A stretch of 56,723 nucleotides of DNA, from positions 1 to 56,723 of the forward strand of contig DATJZY010000043.1 in assembly GCA_035577985.1 (NCBI GenBank), read 5' to 3'. The notes beneath the pieces were generated by a model that made no database searches, was not told the origin of the DNA, and saw only the letters and a list, made by a program, of their open reading frames with translations. Positions 25,433 through 35,012 of this stretch are shown here, one piece after another (the stretch's first letter is position 1; every line of letters begins with the position of its first letter). Made by a program: the position numbers and the translations under genes. Origin of the DNA: Candidatus Eisenbacteria bacterium (GTDB taxonomy: Bacteria > Desulfobacterota > Binatia > DP-6).

Positions 25433-28400
25433 ATGACCTGCCCTCTCTGCCAGCACGAGAACCGCTCCGGCGCCAAGTTCTGCGAGGAATGCGCGGCGCC
25501 ATTGCCGCGCCCCTGTGCGAGCTGCGGTGCCCACCTACGCGCCGCCGCGAAGTTCTGTGACGAGTGCGGCACCGCGACCGGCGCGGCGCCGGTGCCCACG
25601 CCCGGCGCCAATGCCGACGGGACGCGCAAGGTGGTCACCGTCGTGTTCGCGGACCTCGCCGGCTCGACCGCCCTGCACGAACGGCTCGACGCCGAGTCGG
25701 CCCGCCTCTTCATGGAAGGCTACTACCGCGCGATGCGCGGCGCCGTGGAGCAGAACGGCGGCCGGGTGGCCAAGCTGCTCGGCGACGGTGTCATGGCGGT
25801 CTTCGGCCTTCCGCAGGTGGCCGAGGACGATGCCATTCGCGCCGTGCGCGCCGCCGTCGACATGCAGCGCGTGTTCCGCGCGCTCGCCGAACGGCACAGC
25901 AATCTCGTCGGCAAGGTCGGCCTGCGCGTCGCGGTCAACACCGGCGAAGTCGTCGCCAAGGACGAAACCGAGCTGATCGGCGACCCGGTCAACGTCGCGG
26001 CGCGCCTCCAGGACCAGGCGCGCGACGGCGACGTCGTGATCGGCGAATCCACGCGGCGCCTCGTCGCCACCCTCGTGACCCTGGAATCGCTCGGAAGCCT
26101 GATCCTCAAGGGCCGCGACGAACCCGTGCGCGCCTACCGCGTCGTGTCGCTGGAGAAGCCGGCGATCGCGACGACCGCGGCGTTCGTCGGCCGCGACGAC
26201 GAGGTCGGGCGGCTCGGCGCCGTGTACGACGCCGCGGTCGCGACTCCGGCTGCGCGGCTCGCCGTGCTGCTGGGCTCCCCCGGGCTCGGCAAGTCGCGCC
26301 TCATCGACGAGTTCGCGCGCCGCCACGCGGAGACGGCGAAGATCCTCGTCGCGCACTGCGATGCCGCCGGCGGCGCCACGTTCGCGCCGCTCGCCAAGGC
26401 CATCCGGGCGGTCCTCGGCCTCGACGACGGCGCCACCGGCGAGCCGGCCCGCGCCGCGATCGCCGCCGCCCTCCCGTCCACCACCGACGACGCCGAGCGA
26501 GCACGCGTTGCCGGGGGCGTGGCGGCGCTCCTCGGCGGGTCACCCACGTCGCCCGAGGAGACGTTCTTCGTCGTGCGGCGGTTCCTTTCGGGTCTCGCCG
26601 CCGCGAGCCCCGTGATCCTGGTGATCGACGACCTGCACTGGGCGGAGCCGCTCCTCCTCGACCTGGTGGAGCACCTGGTGCAGTGGGGCGCCGGCGTGCC
26701 GCTCTTCGTGCTGGTCGGCGCGCGGCCGGAGCTGCGCGATCTCCGTTCCACGCTCGCGACGCCCGGCGGCCTCGTCGCCGACGTGGTGACGCTCGGCGGT
26801 CTCGACGCCGGCGCGGCGATGCGGCTCGCGGCGAACGTGATCGGAGCCGTAGACCTGCCGTCGGCGGTCGCGGTCAAGGTGCTCGCCGCGAGCGAGGGCA
26901 ACCCGCTCTTCGTGGGCGAGCTGGTGCGCATGCTGGTGCAGGAAGGCGCGCTCACGAAGGAGGGCAACCGCTGGACGATCGGCGCCGGGCTGGCCGCGCT
27001 GGAGATGCCCCCCACCATCCACGCGCTGCTCGCCGCACGCATCGAGCGCTTGCGGCCCGAAGACCGGACCGTGCTCGAGCGCGCCGCGGTCGTCGGCCGC
27101 CACTTCTCGCGGAGCGCCGTCGCGGCGCTGCTGGGGCGCAACGGCAGCGAGCTCGACACGCGCCTCGAGTCGCTCCGCCGGAGCGAGCTCATCGAGCGCG
27201 ACACGGGCTGGCTCCTCGGCGAGCCAGCGTTGCGCTTCCATCATGTTCTGATCCGCGACGCGGCGTATCGGCGCCTGCTCAAGGGGACGCGCGCCGAGCT
27301 GCACGAGCGGCTCGCCGACTGGATCGAGGCGCGGGTCGGCGACGCGCCCGAGCACGACGAGACGATCGGCTGGCACCTGGAGCAGGCACACCAGCACCTC
27401 CGTGAGCTGGGCTCGCTCGACGAGCGCAGCCACCGTCTCGGCGAGCGGGCGTCGCAACGGCTGGCCGCCGCCGGCCGGCGGGCGCTCGCCCGCGACGATG
27501 TCCCGCTCGCGGCGAGCCTCCTCGGGCGCGCCATCGATCGGCTCGCGCCGGACGCTCCCGAGCGAGCCGACCTGGCGCTCGACTGGTGCGAGGCCCTCTT
27601 GTCCGCCAGCGACGTGGGCCCGGCCGGAGCTGCCATCGACGAGCTCGGCCGCGGCGCCGGCGACTCCGCCCGGCTGCGCGCCTGGCACACGTGCTTCTCG
27701 GGCCAGCTCACCGTGCTCACCGCGCCGGAGGCGCTGCAGGCGACCGCCGATCGCGTCGGCGCCGCGGCGCGGGATCTGGCGGCGGTCGGTGATGCCGCCG
27801 GCGAAGCGAAGGCGCACTTCGTCCATGCGCAGGCGCTCGCGCGCCTCGGGAAGGTCGGCGCCTGCGAGGCGGCGCTCGATCTGGCGCTCGCCGCCGCCCG
27901 TCGTGCGGGCGATCGGCGCCGCGCGAATGCGGTCCTGGCGGGGGCACCGCTCGCGGCGCTCTGGGGACCGAGCCCGGTGACGCGCGCGAGCGGCCGCTGC
28001 CTCGACGTGGTGCGCGTGCTGCGGATCACGCAGGGGGCGCCGGCGGTCGAGGCCGTGGCGCTGAGTTGTCAGGGCGTGCTCGAGGCGCTCCGCGGGCGTA
28101 CCGACGCGGCCCGGCGCATGATCGGGTCGGCGCGCTCGATGGTGGAGGAGCTCGGCATCGCGCACCGGCTCTTCGAGGCCGACGCGTTCGCCGGGCGGAT
28201 CGATCTCCTCGAGGGCGACGCGGCGGCCGCCGAGCGCTCGCTCCGTGTCGCATACGATGGACTGCGCGACCTCGGGCTCGGGATCGACGCGGCCCGCGCG
28301 GCGGCGTTGCTCGCGCGCGCGCTCCTCGCGCAAGGGCGGATCGCCGAAGCGGAGGCGCTCTCGCGCGAGAGCGAGGCGCTCGCCGGCGACGATCTCCAGG

Positions 28401-31400
28401 CCGCGATCGCCTGGCGCGGAGCGCGCGCCGAGGCGTTGGCGAAGCGCGGCGACCACGACGACGCCATCTCGCTGGCGCAGGCCGCCGTGACCATCGCCGC
28501 CGCGACCGACGCGCTCCTCGATCACGCCGACGCGCGCGTGGCGCTCGCGGCGGCGCTGCGCGCGGCCGGACGTGGCGCCGAGGCCGACGGCGAGGAGCGT
28601 CGGGCGATCGAGCTCTGGGTGGCGAAGGGCGCGACGGTGCTCGCCGAGCGCGTGCGGAAGGAGGGAGCGGAGGTACCGCCGCTTCCCGGGGAATCCAAGT
28701 CCCGCGTCGGGCCTGCGCCGGCAGCGCGCCGGGACGTGCGCTCGAACGCCGCGACCGCGTGGCAGGCCCGCTTCGATGCTGCCCTGGCGGAGCGCGATTT
28801 CGACGCGCTCCTGGCGCTCCTGAGCGAGGACTACCAGGAGACCGATCACCCGACCGGGTCCTGCTACGGACGCGCGGAGGCGTTGGGCTCGCTCCAGCGC
28901 CTGTTCCGCTCGCGCGATCCGGTCTACCGCGAGGAGCCGTTCGCGACGCTCGGCGACGCCTTGTGCCTGCGGCGAAGGCTGGTGCGGGCGAGCGGCGCAG
29001 CCGGCAGGCGCTACGACGTCGGCGCATACGAGAACGAGGCGATCTCGCTGGTGGAGGTCGACGATCGCGGCCTGGCGCGGCGTCAGGAGGTCTTTGCCGT
29101 CAATCAACTCGGCGACGCTGTCGAGCGCTTGTACGAGCGCCACGCCGAGCTGCTGCCCGACGGCCCGGCGCGCGACCGCACGGCGGCGACGGCGCGCGCG
29201 ATGGGTACGACGAGCCGTGCGGTGAGCGGTCTCGATCGCTGGGCGGCCGTGCTCGCCACCGACTTCGAGTCGATCGATCACCGGCGGCTCGGAACCTGGT
29301 CGGTCCGGGGCGCCGCCGCGTTCCTCGAACACCTCCGCGCCCTGCGGGAGGTCGCCAGCGAGATCGTGTTCCGGCACCTCGCGGTTCTGGCGGTCGAGCC
29401 GAACGCCATGCTCGTCGAGAACATGCACTCCGGCAACGAGCGCCTCGGCGGCGGCGCCTACGAGCGGCTCTTTCTCGTGTGCTTCGCCACCGACGTCGAG
29501 GGGCGGCTCGCGCGTGCGGAGTGGTTCGACGCCGATGACGGAGCCGAGGCGCTCGCGCGCTTCGATGCGCTGGTCGCCGGTGCGGTGCCGAAGCGATCCG
29601 CCCGCCTCGTGCGTGCGAATGCCGCCGTGCGCAACGCGGAGCACCTCTGCGCCGCAGTCGAGACGCGCGACGAGGCGGCCCTGCTCGCCACCCACGCCGA
29701 GCCGATTGAAGTGATCCACCACCCGACCGGCGCGACGTATGGAGCGCCCGAGCTGCTCGCCATGTTTCGCGGGCTCTGGCGGGCTCGGAACGCCAGGTTC
29801 GCGCAGGAACCCCTCGGGACGCTCGGCGACTCGCTCGCGCTCCTGCGCCGTTCGTATACCCACGACGGCGTCGACTCGAAGTTCGGCTCCGTCGGACCCG
29901 TCGAGGCCGACTACTTCGTGGTCTTCGAGGTGGACCAGCGCGGACAGATGAAGCGGAGCGAAGTCTTCGCCGACGACCGCCTCGGCGAAGCCGTCGTGCG
30001 CCTCTACGAACGCTACGCCGAGCTGCTGCCTCCCGGCCCGGCACGAACCCGCGCCGCCGGCACGGCCCGCGCGGTCGCGGCGTTCCATCGCTCCGGCTCC
30101 GATCGAGATGGCTTCCTGGCCGCGTTCGCGCCGGGGATCGTCGCCATCGATCACCGCACCGTCGGGTTCGGGGAGTTGCACGGCCGGGACGCTCTGGTCA
30201 TCGCGATACGCGCGTTCCACGACCTCTCGGACGACATCGGGATACGCTACGACGACGTGCTCGCGCTCTCGGAGCACGCGGCCCTCATCCGCGCGACCCA
30301 GTTCGGACGCGCCCGCGCGAGCGGCGGCACGTGGGAGCGCCCGATGTGCACGCTGCGCGTCCACGACGCCGAGGGCCTCGTCGTACGCTGGGAGATCTTC
30401 GAAGCCGAGCAAGAGGCCCAGGCGCTCGCACGCTACGACGCGCTCGCCGGGAGCGCCGACCAGGTGTCGTCGGTGTCGGAGCACCCGTTCGCCAACGCCG
30501 CGTCGCGCGCGTGGTTGGCCGTCATCGATGCCTGGGGACGGCGCGACGCCGATGGCTTCGCAGCGCTCCAGTCGCACCTGCTCCGCTATCGAGACCATCG
30601 GCGCCTGTTGCATCTCGATCTCGATCGCGAGCAGTTCCTCGACTTCACCCGCCCGACGCTCGACATGGCGGTGGGCGGCTCCGTCGAGCTGCTCGCGACG
30701 CGCGGCGAGCGACTCGCGCTCAAGCGCTTCACCATGGACATGGCCGAGGATGCGGTCGGCCCGAGCGCGATCGACTCGCTCCTCTTGATCGAGACGGACG
30801 AGCGCGGCGACATCGTCGCGTACGATCGATTCGACCCGGACGACGTCGACGCCGCCTGGGCCGAGCTCGGCGCGCGCTGGGTCGCGGGTGAGGCGGCGGC
30901 GCACGGGACCACGGCCGGTGCCCTTCGCTCCATGGGCGACGCGGTCGCGAGGCGCGACTGGGATGCCTACGCCGCGACCTTCGCCCCGGACGTCGGTTTC
31001 CACGATCACCGCCTGCTCGGCTGGGGGACGACGCTCGGCGACGCGGCGACGCTCGTGCGAGCGCAACAAGCACTGGTCGAGCTCGCTCCCGACGTCCGCT
31101 ACCGCCTCGATCACCTCCGCCTCTCGGGCCGCATCCATCTGTACCAGGGAGCGCAGGTGGGCACGCGTGACGGTGGCCCGTTCGAGTCGCCGTTCATCAG
31201 CGTCGGGGAGCACGACGAGGCGGGCCGGCTGGTGCACTGGGACATGTACGACGTCGACCAGCTCGACCAGGCCCGCGCGCGCTTCGAGGCTCTCGCGGCC
31301 GCGGATCCGCTGGCGGAGATCGTCAGTCCCAACGCGGCAGTCTCGATGCTGGAACGCTGGCAGGCGGCGTTCGACGCAGCCGTCGCGTCGGACGATTGGG

Positions 31401-32977
31401 ACGCCATGCGTGACGTCTGCACGCCGGGGATGATCTTCGACGACCGGCGCCGCCTGGCACTGCTCTCGGGCGACCGGGACCTGATGATCGCGTCCGCTCG
31501 CGAGCGGGTACGAAACGGTGGCCGAGTCGAAAACCGGCTCGTGGGAATGGCTGGGGATCGCGTCGCCGTCACGCGCGCGCTCTGGTCCGGCGGTCCCCCC
31601 GAGGGCCGCTGGGAGGTCGAATATCTCGGTGTCGTCGAGATCGACGAGGCGGGGAGGATCGTGGCCATGATCTTCTTCGATCTCGCCGACGCCCGCGCCG
31701 CGCAGCGCGAGGCGTGGGCGCGCTGGGCGGCGATCGATCCCGCCGCGGCGCCGTGGGTGGCGGTCATCGGGGCTGCCGTCGAAAGCTTCGACGCGCAGGA
31801 CTGGAAGCGTCTGAGGACGCTCTTCGCCGACGACGTCATCGTCGACGATCACCGCCGGACCGGCTTCGGCCGGATCGAAGGCGCCGACGCGTACCTTTCG
31901 ACCGTCGCGGTATTGTGGGATCTCGCGCCCGACCAGCGCGTGGAACTCGGCTGGTTCTGGCCGGCGGTCGAGCGCCATGGGGTGATCACCAGGGGCCGCC
32001 GCTTCGGCTCCCTTGCCGACGGCGGCGCCTTCGAGAGCGAGTATCTTTGGCTCAGCACCGCGACGGGCGGCCGGATCACGCGCCTCGACCTGTTCGAGGG
32101 CGAAGACCTCGATAGGGCAAAAGCCCGCCTGGAGGAGCTGCGGCCCGATCCCCTGCGCATCCCGCCGAACGCGGTGACGCGCACCTGGGACCGTTGGTGG
32201 GGTGCCGTGGCGGCCAACGATCGTGACGCCATTCGCGGGCTGTACGCCCCCACCTATCGGTTCGATGATCGGCGGCGCTTGTTCCGCATGTCCGCGGATC
32301 TCGGCCAGACGTTGACCGGGGACCACCTCATCGTGGACGACGGGTGGCGGCCGGTGCGCACGCTGCTCGCGACCGCGGGCGATCGCCTCGCGCTGCAGCA
32401 CATTCTGTGGACGACGGGCGAAGCCGGCGCCACCTCGGAGATCGAAACGCTGATGGTGAGCGAGGTCGATCGCGACGGTCGCTTCGTCCACGGCGCCGCA
32501 TTCGATCCCGACGACCGTGCCGCCGCGAGCGCGGAGCTCTTCGAGCGTTACGTCGCGAGCGGCGACGACGGGGTCCCGTCGAACGTCATCGCGATCACAC
32601 GCGCGTGGAACGCTCACGACCTCGAGCGGCTGCGCGCGCTGCTCCCGGCCGATTTCTACCTCGACGACCGCCGCCGCACCGGCGTCGGCCGCCTCGAGGG
32701 CGTCGACGCCTACATCGACTCGCTCGCCGCGGTGTGGGACCTGAGCCGCGACCTCAGGATCGAGATGCTCCGCCTCATCGGCACGGCGCCGCACGGCATC
32801 CTCTGGGTCAACCGCTGGTCCGGCACCAACGCCGAGGGCGGCAACTTCGACGCCGTCTACGTCTGCATCGGGCTCCTCCGGGGCGACGAGTCCGCCGGTA
32901 TGGAGATCTTCGAGCTCGACGACTTCGAGCTGGCCCGCGCGCGGTTCGCGGAGCTCTCCGCCGGTCCGAAATTCTGA
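25433..32977 (+). CDS. Giant zinc-ribbon/class III cyclase/AAA ATPase/TPR protein with ten NTF2-like repeats
   Basis: 2514 residues in one frame. Residues 1-48: two zinc knuckles (Cys3, 6, 17, 20 and 28, 31, 42, 45). Residues 64-240: class III adenylate/guanylate cyclase, apparently competent: metal Asp74 (FADLAGST) and Asp118 (LLGDGV), base-contact Lys114 and Asp184, and Asn187/Arg191 (VNVAARL). Residues 250-650: AAA-type ATPase with Walker A GSPGLGKS (281-288) and Walker B VILVIDDLHWAE (Asp399/400), as in the cyclase-ATPase and LuxR-type sensors. Residues 660-1090: TPR-like helices. Residues 1105-2514: ten tandem SnoaL/NTF2-like domains. The first two-thirds of this plan is common in actinobacterial and deltaproteobacterial predicted ATPases; the repeat array is exceptional. 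Likely a cytosolic ligand sensor making a cyclic nucleotide; effector unknown. It is a single gene flanked by debris. Confidence 0.9.
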   Translation: MTCPLCQHENRSGAKFCEECAAPLPRPCASCGAHLRAAAKFCDECGTATGAAPVPTPGANADGTRKVVTVVFADLAGSTALHERLDAESARLFMEGYYRAMRGAVEQNGGRVAKLLGDGVMAVFGLPQVAEDDAIRAVRAAVDMQRVFRALAERHSNLVGKVGLRVAVNTGEVVAKDETELIGDPVNVAARLQDQARDGDVVIGESTRRLVATLVTLESLGSLILKGRDEPVRAYRVVSLEKPAIATTAAFVGRDDEVGRLGAVYDAAVATPAARLAVLLGSPGLGKSRLIDEFARRHAETAKILVAHCDAAGGATFAPLAKAIRAVLGLDDGATGEPARAAIAAALPSTTDDAERARVAGGVAALLGGSPTSPEETFFVVRRFLSGLAAASPVILVIDDLHWAEPLLLDLVEHLVQWGAGVPLFVLVGARPELRDLRSTLATPGGLVADVVTLGGLDAGAAMRLAANVIGAVDLPSAVAVKVLAASEGNPLFVGELVRMLVQEGALTKEGNRWTIGAGLAALEMPPTIHALLAARIERLRPEDRTVLERAAVVGRHFSRSAVAALLGRNGSELDTRLESLRRSELIERDTGWLLGEPALRFHHVLIRDAAYRRLLKGTRAELHERLADWIEARVGDAPEHDETIGWHLEQAHQHLRELGSLDERSHRLGERASQRLAAAGRRALARDDVPLAASLLGRAIDRLAPDAPERADLALDWCEALLSASDVGPAGAAIDELGRGAGDSARLRAWHTCFSGQLTVLTAPEALQATADRVGAAARDLAAVGDAAGEAKAHFVHAQALARLGKVGACEAALDLALAAARRAGDRRRANAVLAGAPLAALWGPSPVTRASGRCLDVVRVLRITQGAPAVEAVALSCQGVLEALRGRTDAARRMIGSARSMVEELGIAHRLFEADAFAGRIDLLEGDAAAAERSLRVAYDGLRDLGLGIDAARAAALLARALLAQGRIAEAEALSRESEALAGDDLQAAIAWRGARAEALAKRGDHDDAISLAQAAVTIAAATDALLDHADARVALAAALRAAGRGAEADGEERRAIELWVAKGATVLAERVRKEGAEVPPLPGESKSRVGPAPAARRDVRSNAATAWQARFDAALAERDFDALLALLSEDYQETDHPTGSCYGRAEALGSLQRLFRSRDPVYREEPFATLGDALCLRRRLVRASGAAGRRYDVGAYENEAISLVEVDDRGLARRQEVFAVNQLGDAVERLYERHAELLPDGPARDRTAATARAMGTTSRAVSGLDRWAAVLATDFESIDHRRLGTWSVRGAAAFLEHLRALREVASEIVFRHLAVLAVEPNAMLVENMHSGNERLGGGAYERLFLVCFATDVEGRLARAEWFDADDGAEALARFDALVAGAVPKRSARLVRANAAVRNAEHLCAAVETRDEAALLATHAEPIEVIHHPTGATYGAPELLAMFRGLWRARNARFAQEPLGTLGDSLALLRRSYTHDGVDSKFGSVGPVEADYFVVFEVDQRGQMKRSEVFADDRLGEAVVRLYERYAELLPPGPARTRAAGTARAVAAFHRSGSDRDGFLAAFAPGIVAIDHRTVGFGELHGRDALVIAIRAFHDLSDDIGIRYDDVLALSEHAALIRATQFGRARASGGTWERPMCTLRVHDAEGLVVRWEIFEAEQEAQALARYDALAGSADQVSSVSEHPFANAASRAWLAVIDAWGRRDADGFAALQSHLLRYRDHRRLLHLDLDREQFLDFTRPTLDMAVGGSVELLATRGERLALKRFTMDMAEDAVGPSAIDSLLLIETDERGDIVAYDRFDPDDVDAAWAELGARWVAGEAAAHGTTAGALRSMGDAVARRDWDAYAATFAPDVGFHDHRLLGWGTTLGDAATLVRAQQALVELAPDVRYRLDHLRLSGRIHLYQGAQVGTRDGGPFESPFISVGEHDEAGRLVHWDMYDVDQLDQARARFEALAAADPLAEIVSPNAAVSMLERWQAAFDAAVASDDWDAMRDVCTPGMIFDDRRRLALLSGDRDLMIASARERVRNGGRVENRLVGMAGDRVAVTRALWSGGPPEGRWEVEYLGVVEIDEAGRIVAMIFFDLADARAAQREAWARWAAIDPAAAPWVAVIGAAVESFDAQDWKRLRTLFADDVIVDDHRRTGFGRIEGADAYLSTVAVLWDLAPDQRVELGWFWPAVERHGVITRGRRFGSLADGGAFESEYLWLSTATGGRITRLDLFEGEDLDRAKARLEELRPDPLRIPPNAVTRTWDRWWGAVAANDRDAIRGLYAPTYRFDDRRRLFRMSADLGQTLTGDHLIVDDGWRPVRTLLATAGDRLALQHILWTTGEAGATSEIETLMVSEVDRDGRFVHGAAFDPDDRAAASAELFERYVASGDDGVPSNVIAITRAWNAHDLERLRALLPADFYLDDRRRTGVGRLEGVDAYIDSLAAVWDLSRDLRIEMLRLIGTAPHGILWVNRWSGTNAEGGNFDAVYVCIGLLRGDESAGMEIFELDDFELARARFAELSAGPKF
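28745..32974 (+). repeat. Ten tandem NTF2/SnoaL-like domain repeats in five dyads
   Basis: Repeat starts fall at residues of about 1105, 1255, 1396, 1546, 1688, 1825, 1967, 2107, 2246 and 2384, so each dyad spans 270-292 residues. Odd units open with NAAxxxW-like helices and carry HPTG or DDRRRL; even units carry (D)HRxxGxGxxxG. Nearly all end with a strand such as VVFEVDQRGQMKRSEVF, then a helix ARFEAL. Divergence between units is high, indicating old duplications of a two-domain block. Confidence 0.85.
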
Positions 32978-33173
32978 TCCGCGCGCCTTAGACCGGCCGC
33001 TCGCCGGCGACCGTCGAGCGATAGAGCTCGCGCCGATGGCCGTCGTAGTCGTCGAACGCTCCGCGATCTGCGATCGCGTCGGTTTCCACGAGTTTCACTG
33101 CTCAACCGGCACCACGGCTGGGCAACGCCGGACGGCGCGAAAACCACCCGCGCAATTGCACGAACCTCGGCAG

Positions 33174-33464
33174 CACGGCACCACGGTCTTCGTCGACGAT
33201 CGACTCGTGCCGTATGCCGATCAGTGGCCCTAGCTGGCGGCCGTACCACGGATCGCGCGCGCGACAATCGAAGCGATCGCCGAGGATGCAACCGCACGCG
33301 GACAGATCGTCGGCCTACGCATCGCGCCGACTGGTGAGGATGGAGCCGAGGCGCCGTGGGAGACGCCGCCGTCCAAGCGCCGGCGCTCCGTCCCGATTAC
33401 GGCTCGCTGCCCAGCGAGGTTCGTGCCGTGCTCGTCCAATCTCCTGTTCCGCCTGGCGCGGGAT
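33174..33464 (+). pseudogene. Fragment of a TOTE-type primase/helicase (DEAD-box) gene
   Basis: One frame reads HGTTVFVDDRLVPYADQWP, then TAG, then LAAVPRIARATIEAIAEDAT, RGQIVGLRIAPTGEDGAE, PWETPPSKRRRSVPI and NLLFRLARD. This matches the linker between the primase-like part and the helicase of DEAD/DEAH proteins of TOTE conflict systems, as I remember the family. The in-frame stop and lack of any motif I-VI make it a relic. It runs into the 3' end of the convergent TPP-enzyme gene. Confidence 0.55.
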
Positions 33465-35012
33465 TCACGCCAGCACCGCCTCGATCAGGTGCGGGCCGGG
33501 TTCGGCGTACGCGCGCTCCAATGCGCGCACCAGCCCGTCCGCGTCGTTCGCCCGGATTCCGGGGACGCCCATTCCGGCGGCGAGCTGCACCCAGTCGATG
33601 TCCGGGCCGGTCAATTCCGTCAGGCTGCGCGCCGCTCGCCCGGTGCGGGACACCCCTGCGCGCTGCAGCTCGATCTGCAGGATGCGGTAGGCGCGGTTCG
33701 CACAGACAATGGTCGTCACGTCGAGCGACTCGCGGGCCTGCGTCCACAGCGCCTGCATCGTATACAGTCCGCTGCCATCGGCCTGGAACGCGACGACGCG
33801 TCGGTCGGGGCACGCGATCGCCGCGCCAGTCGCACACGGCAACCCCTGGCCGATGGCGCCGCCGGTCAACGTGAGCCAGCTGTGCGGCGCCGCGGATGCG
33901 AGGGCCGGGTACAGAAACACCGACGCCGTCGCGCCTTCGTCGACCAGGATCGCGTGCTCCGGCATCGTCGCCGCCACAGCCGCGGCGAGCGCAGCACCAT
34001 CGAGCTTGCCGGACGGTCTCGGCGGCAGCTCGAATGGAGCCAGCGATCCGCGATCGACCGGCGCACCGAGCCCGGTCGCGACGGACGCAAGCGCAGCCAC
34101 GACGTCCTCTTCTGCGGTCGCGAGACACACCACCTCGACGTCCTCGGGCAGCATCCGGCTTCGCGCGCCGGGCCACCCGAACAAGGCGACCGGCGGCGGC
34201 GCGCCCACGACCACGACGCACGTCGTTCGGCCGAGCGTGTGGGCCACCTGCTCCGGAAAGTACGGGAAGCGCTCGGCGGATGGCGTGCCGGCGCCGCGCT
34301 CCATGCGTCCCGGGAACGTTTCGACGAACAGCCGGCAACCGCTCGCCGCGACGATCCGCGCCGCGTGCGAGAGCGGGACAGCCGCGCACGCCGGGCCGCC
34401 GACGTAGAGGGCCGTCGACGCTCCTCGGCGAAGGCGCTCTACGGCGGCCGCGGCACGCAACCCATCCGGTGGCGGCGGCGCAGTCGACTTCGACACGCGG
34501 GCCGGTGCGCCGGCGGCTGCGCTCTGCAGGTCCGCCGGCACGATGAGGGTGGCGACGTTCCCAGGCGGAGCCGTCGCCGCCGCGAGCGCGTCGGCGCAGT
34601 CGGCGGCCACGGCGCCCGCGCTCCTGCTGGTGCGGACCCATGCCGACATCGGCGCTGCCAGCGCTTCGATGTCGCATTCCAGGGCGGAATCGGCGCCGAG
34701 GTGCCAGGTCGCATGCTCCCCCACCACGTTCAGCACCGGCGAGCGGGCGCGGCGCGCGTTGTGTAGATTGGCGAGCCCGTTGGCGAGGCCCGGGCCGAGG
34801 TGGAGCAACGTCATCGCCGGTCGTCCTGCCATGCGGGCGAAGCCGTCCGCGGCGCCGGTGCAGACGCCCTCGAAGAGACCGAGCACGGCGCGGATACCCG
34901 GGACGGCGTCGAGGGCAGCCACCAGCGGCATCTCGCTCGTTCCTGGATTCGCGAAGCACGTGTCGACGCCGAAGGCGCGTGCCGTGACGACCAGGCTCTC
35001 CGCGGCGTTCAT
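33465..35012 (-). CDS. Thiamine-diphosphate enzyme, acetolactate-synthase/benzoylformate-decarboxylase-like
   Basis: 515 residues with the usual three domains. The Pyr domain carries the cofactor-activating Glu48 (LFEGVCTGAADGFAR). The C-terminal ThDP/Mg motif is ADGSGLYTMQALWTQARESL ending in CANRAY (G-D-G-S...N-N variant with ADGS and ANR). Length is on the short side, as in acetolactate-synthase-like or MdlC-like proteins, and no regulatory subunit is adjacent. It could decarboxylate or ligate a 2-oxoacid made in aromatic or side-chain breakdown. The start overlaps the TetR stop (ATGA). Last gene of the operon. Confidence 0.88.
   Translation of the reverse strand: MNAAESLVVTARAFGVDTCFANPGTSEMPLVAALDAVPGIRAVLGLFEGVCTGAADGFARMAGRPAMTLLHLGPGLANGLANLHNARRARSPVLNVVGEHATWHLGADSALECDIEALAAPMSAWVRTSRSAGAVAADCADALAAATAPPGNVATLIVPADLQSAAAGAPARVSKSTAPPPPDGLRAAAAVERLRRGASTALYVGGPACAAVPLSHAARIVAASGCRLFVETFPGRMERGAGTPSAERFPYFPEQVAHTLGRTTCVVVVGAPPPVALFGWPGARSRMLPEDVEVVCLATAEEDVVAALASVATGLGAPVDRGSLAPFELPPRPSGKLDGAALAAAVAATMPEHAILVDEGATASVFLYPALASAAPHSWLTLTGGAIGQGLPCATGAAIACPDRRVVAFQADGSGLYTMQALWTQARESLDVTTIVCANRAYRILQIELQRAGVSRTGRAARSLTELTGPDIDWVQLAAGMGVPGIRANDADGLVRALERAYAEPGPHLIEAVLA

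Noticed and set aside
26540..32794. A 2084-codon open frame antisense to the giant sensor gene
   Set aside because: Arg/Glu/Val-rich shadow caused by high GC third positions; no domain, and the plus-strand frame has clear ones.
25230..33113. Similar 22-base stretches at 25230 and 33092 flanking the giant gene as possible direct repeats
   Set aside because: 18 of 22 matches in GC-rich sequence is weak, and the surroundings do not align; not convincing as target duplication.
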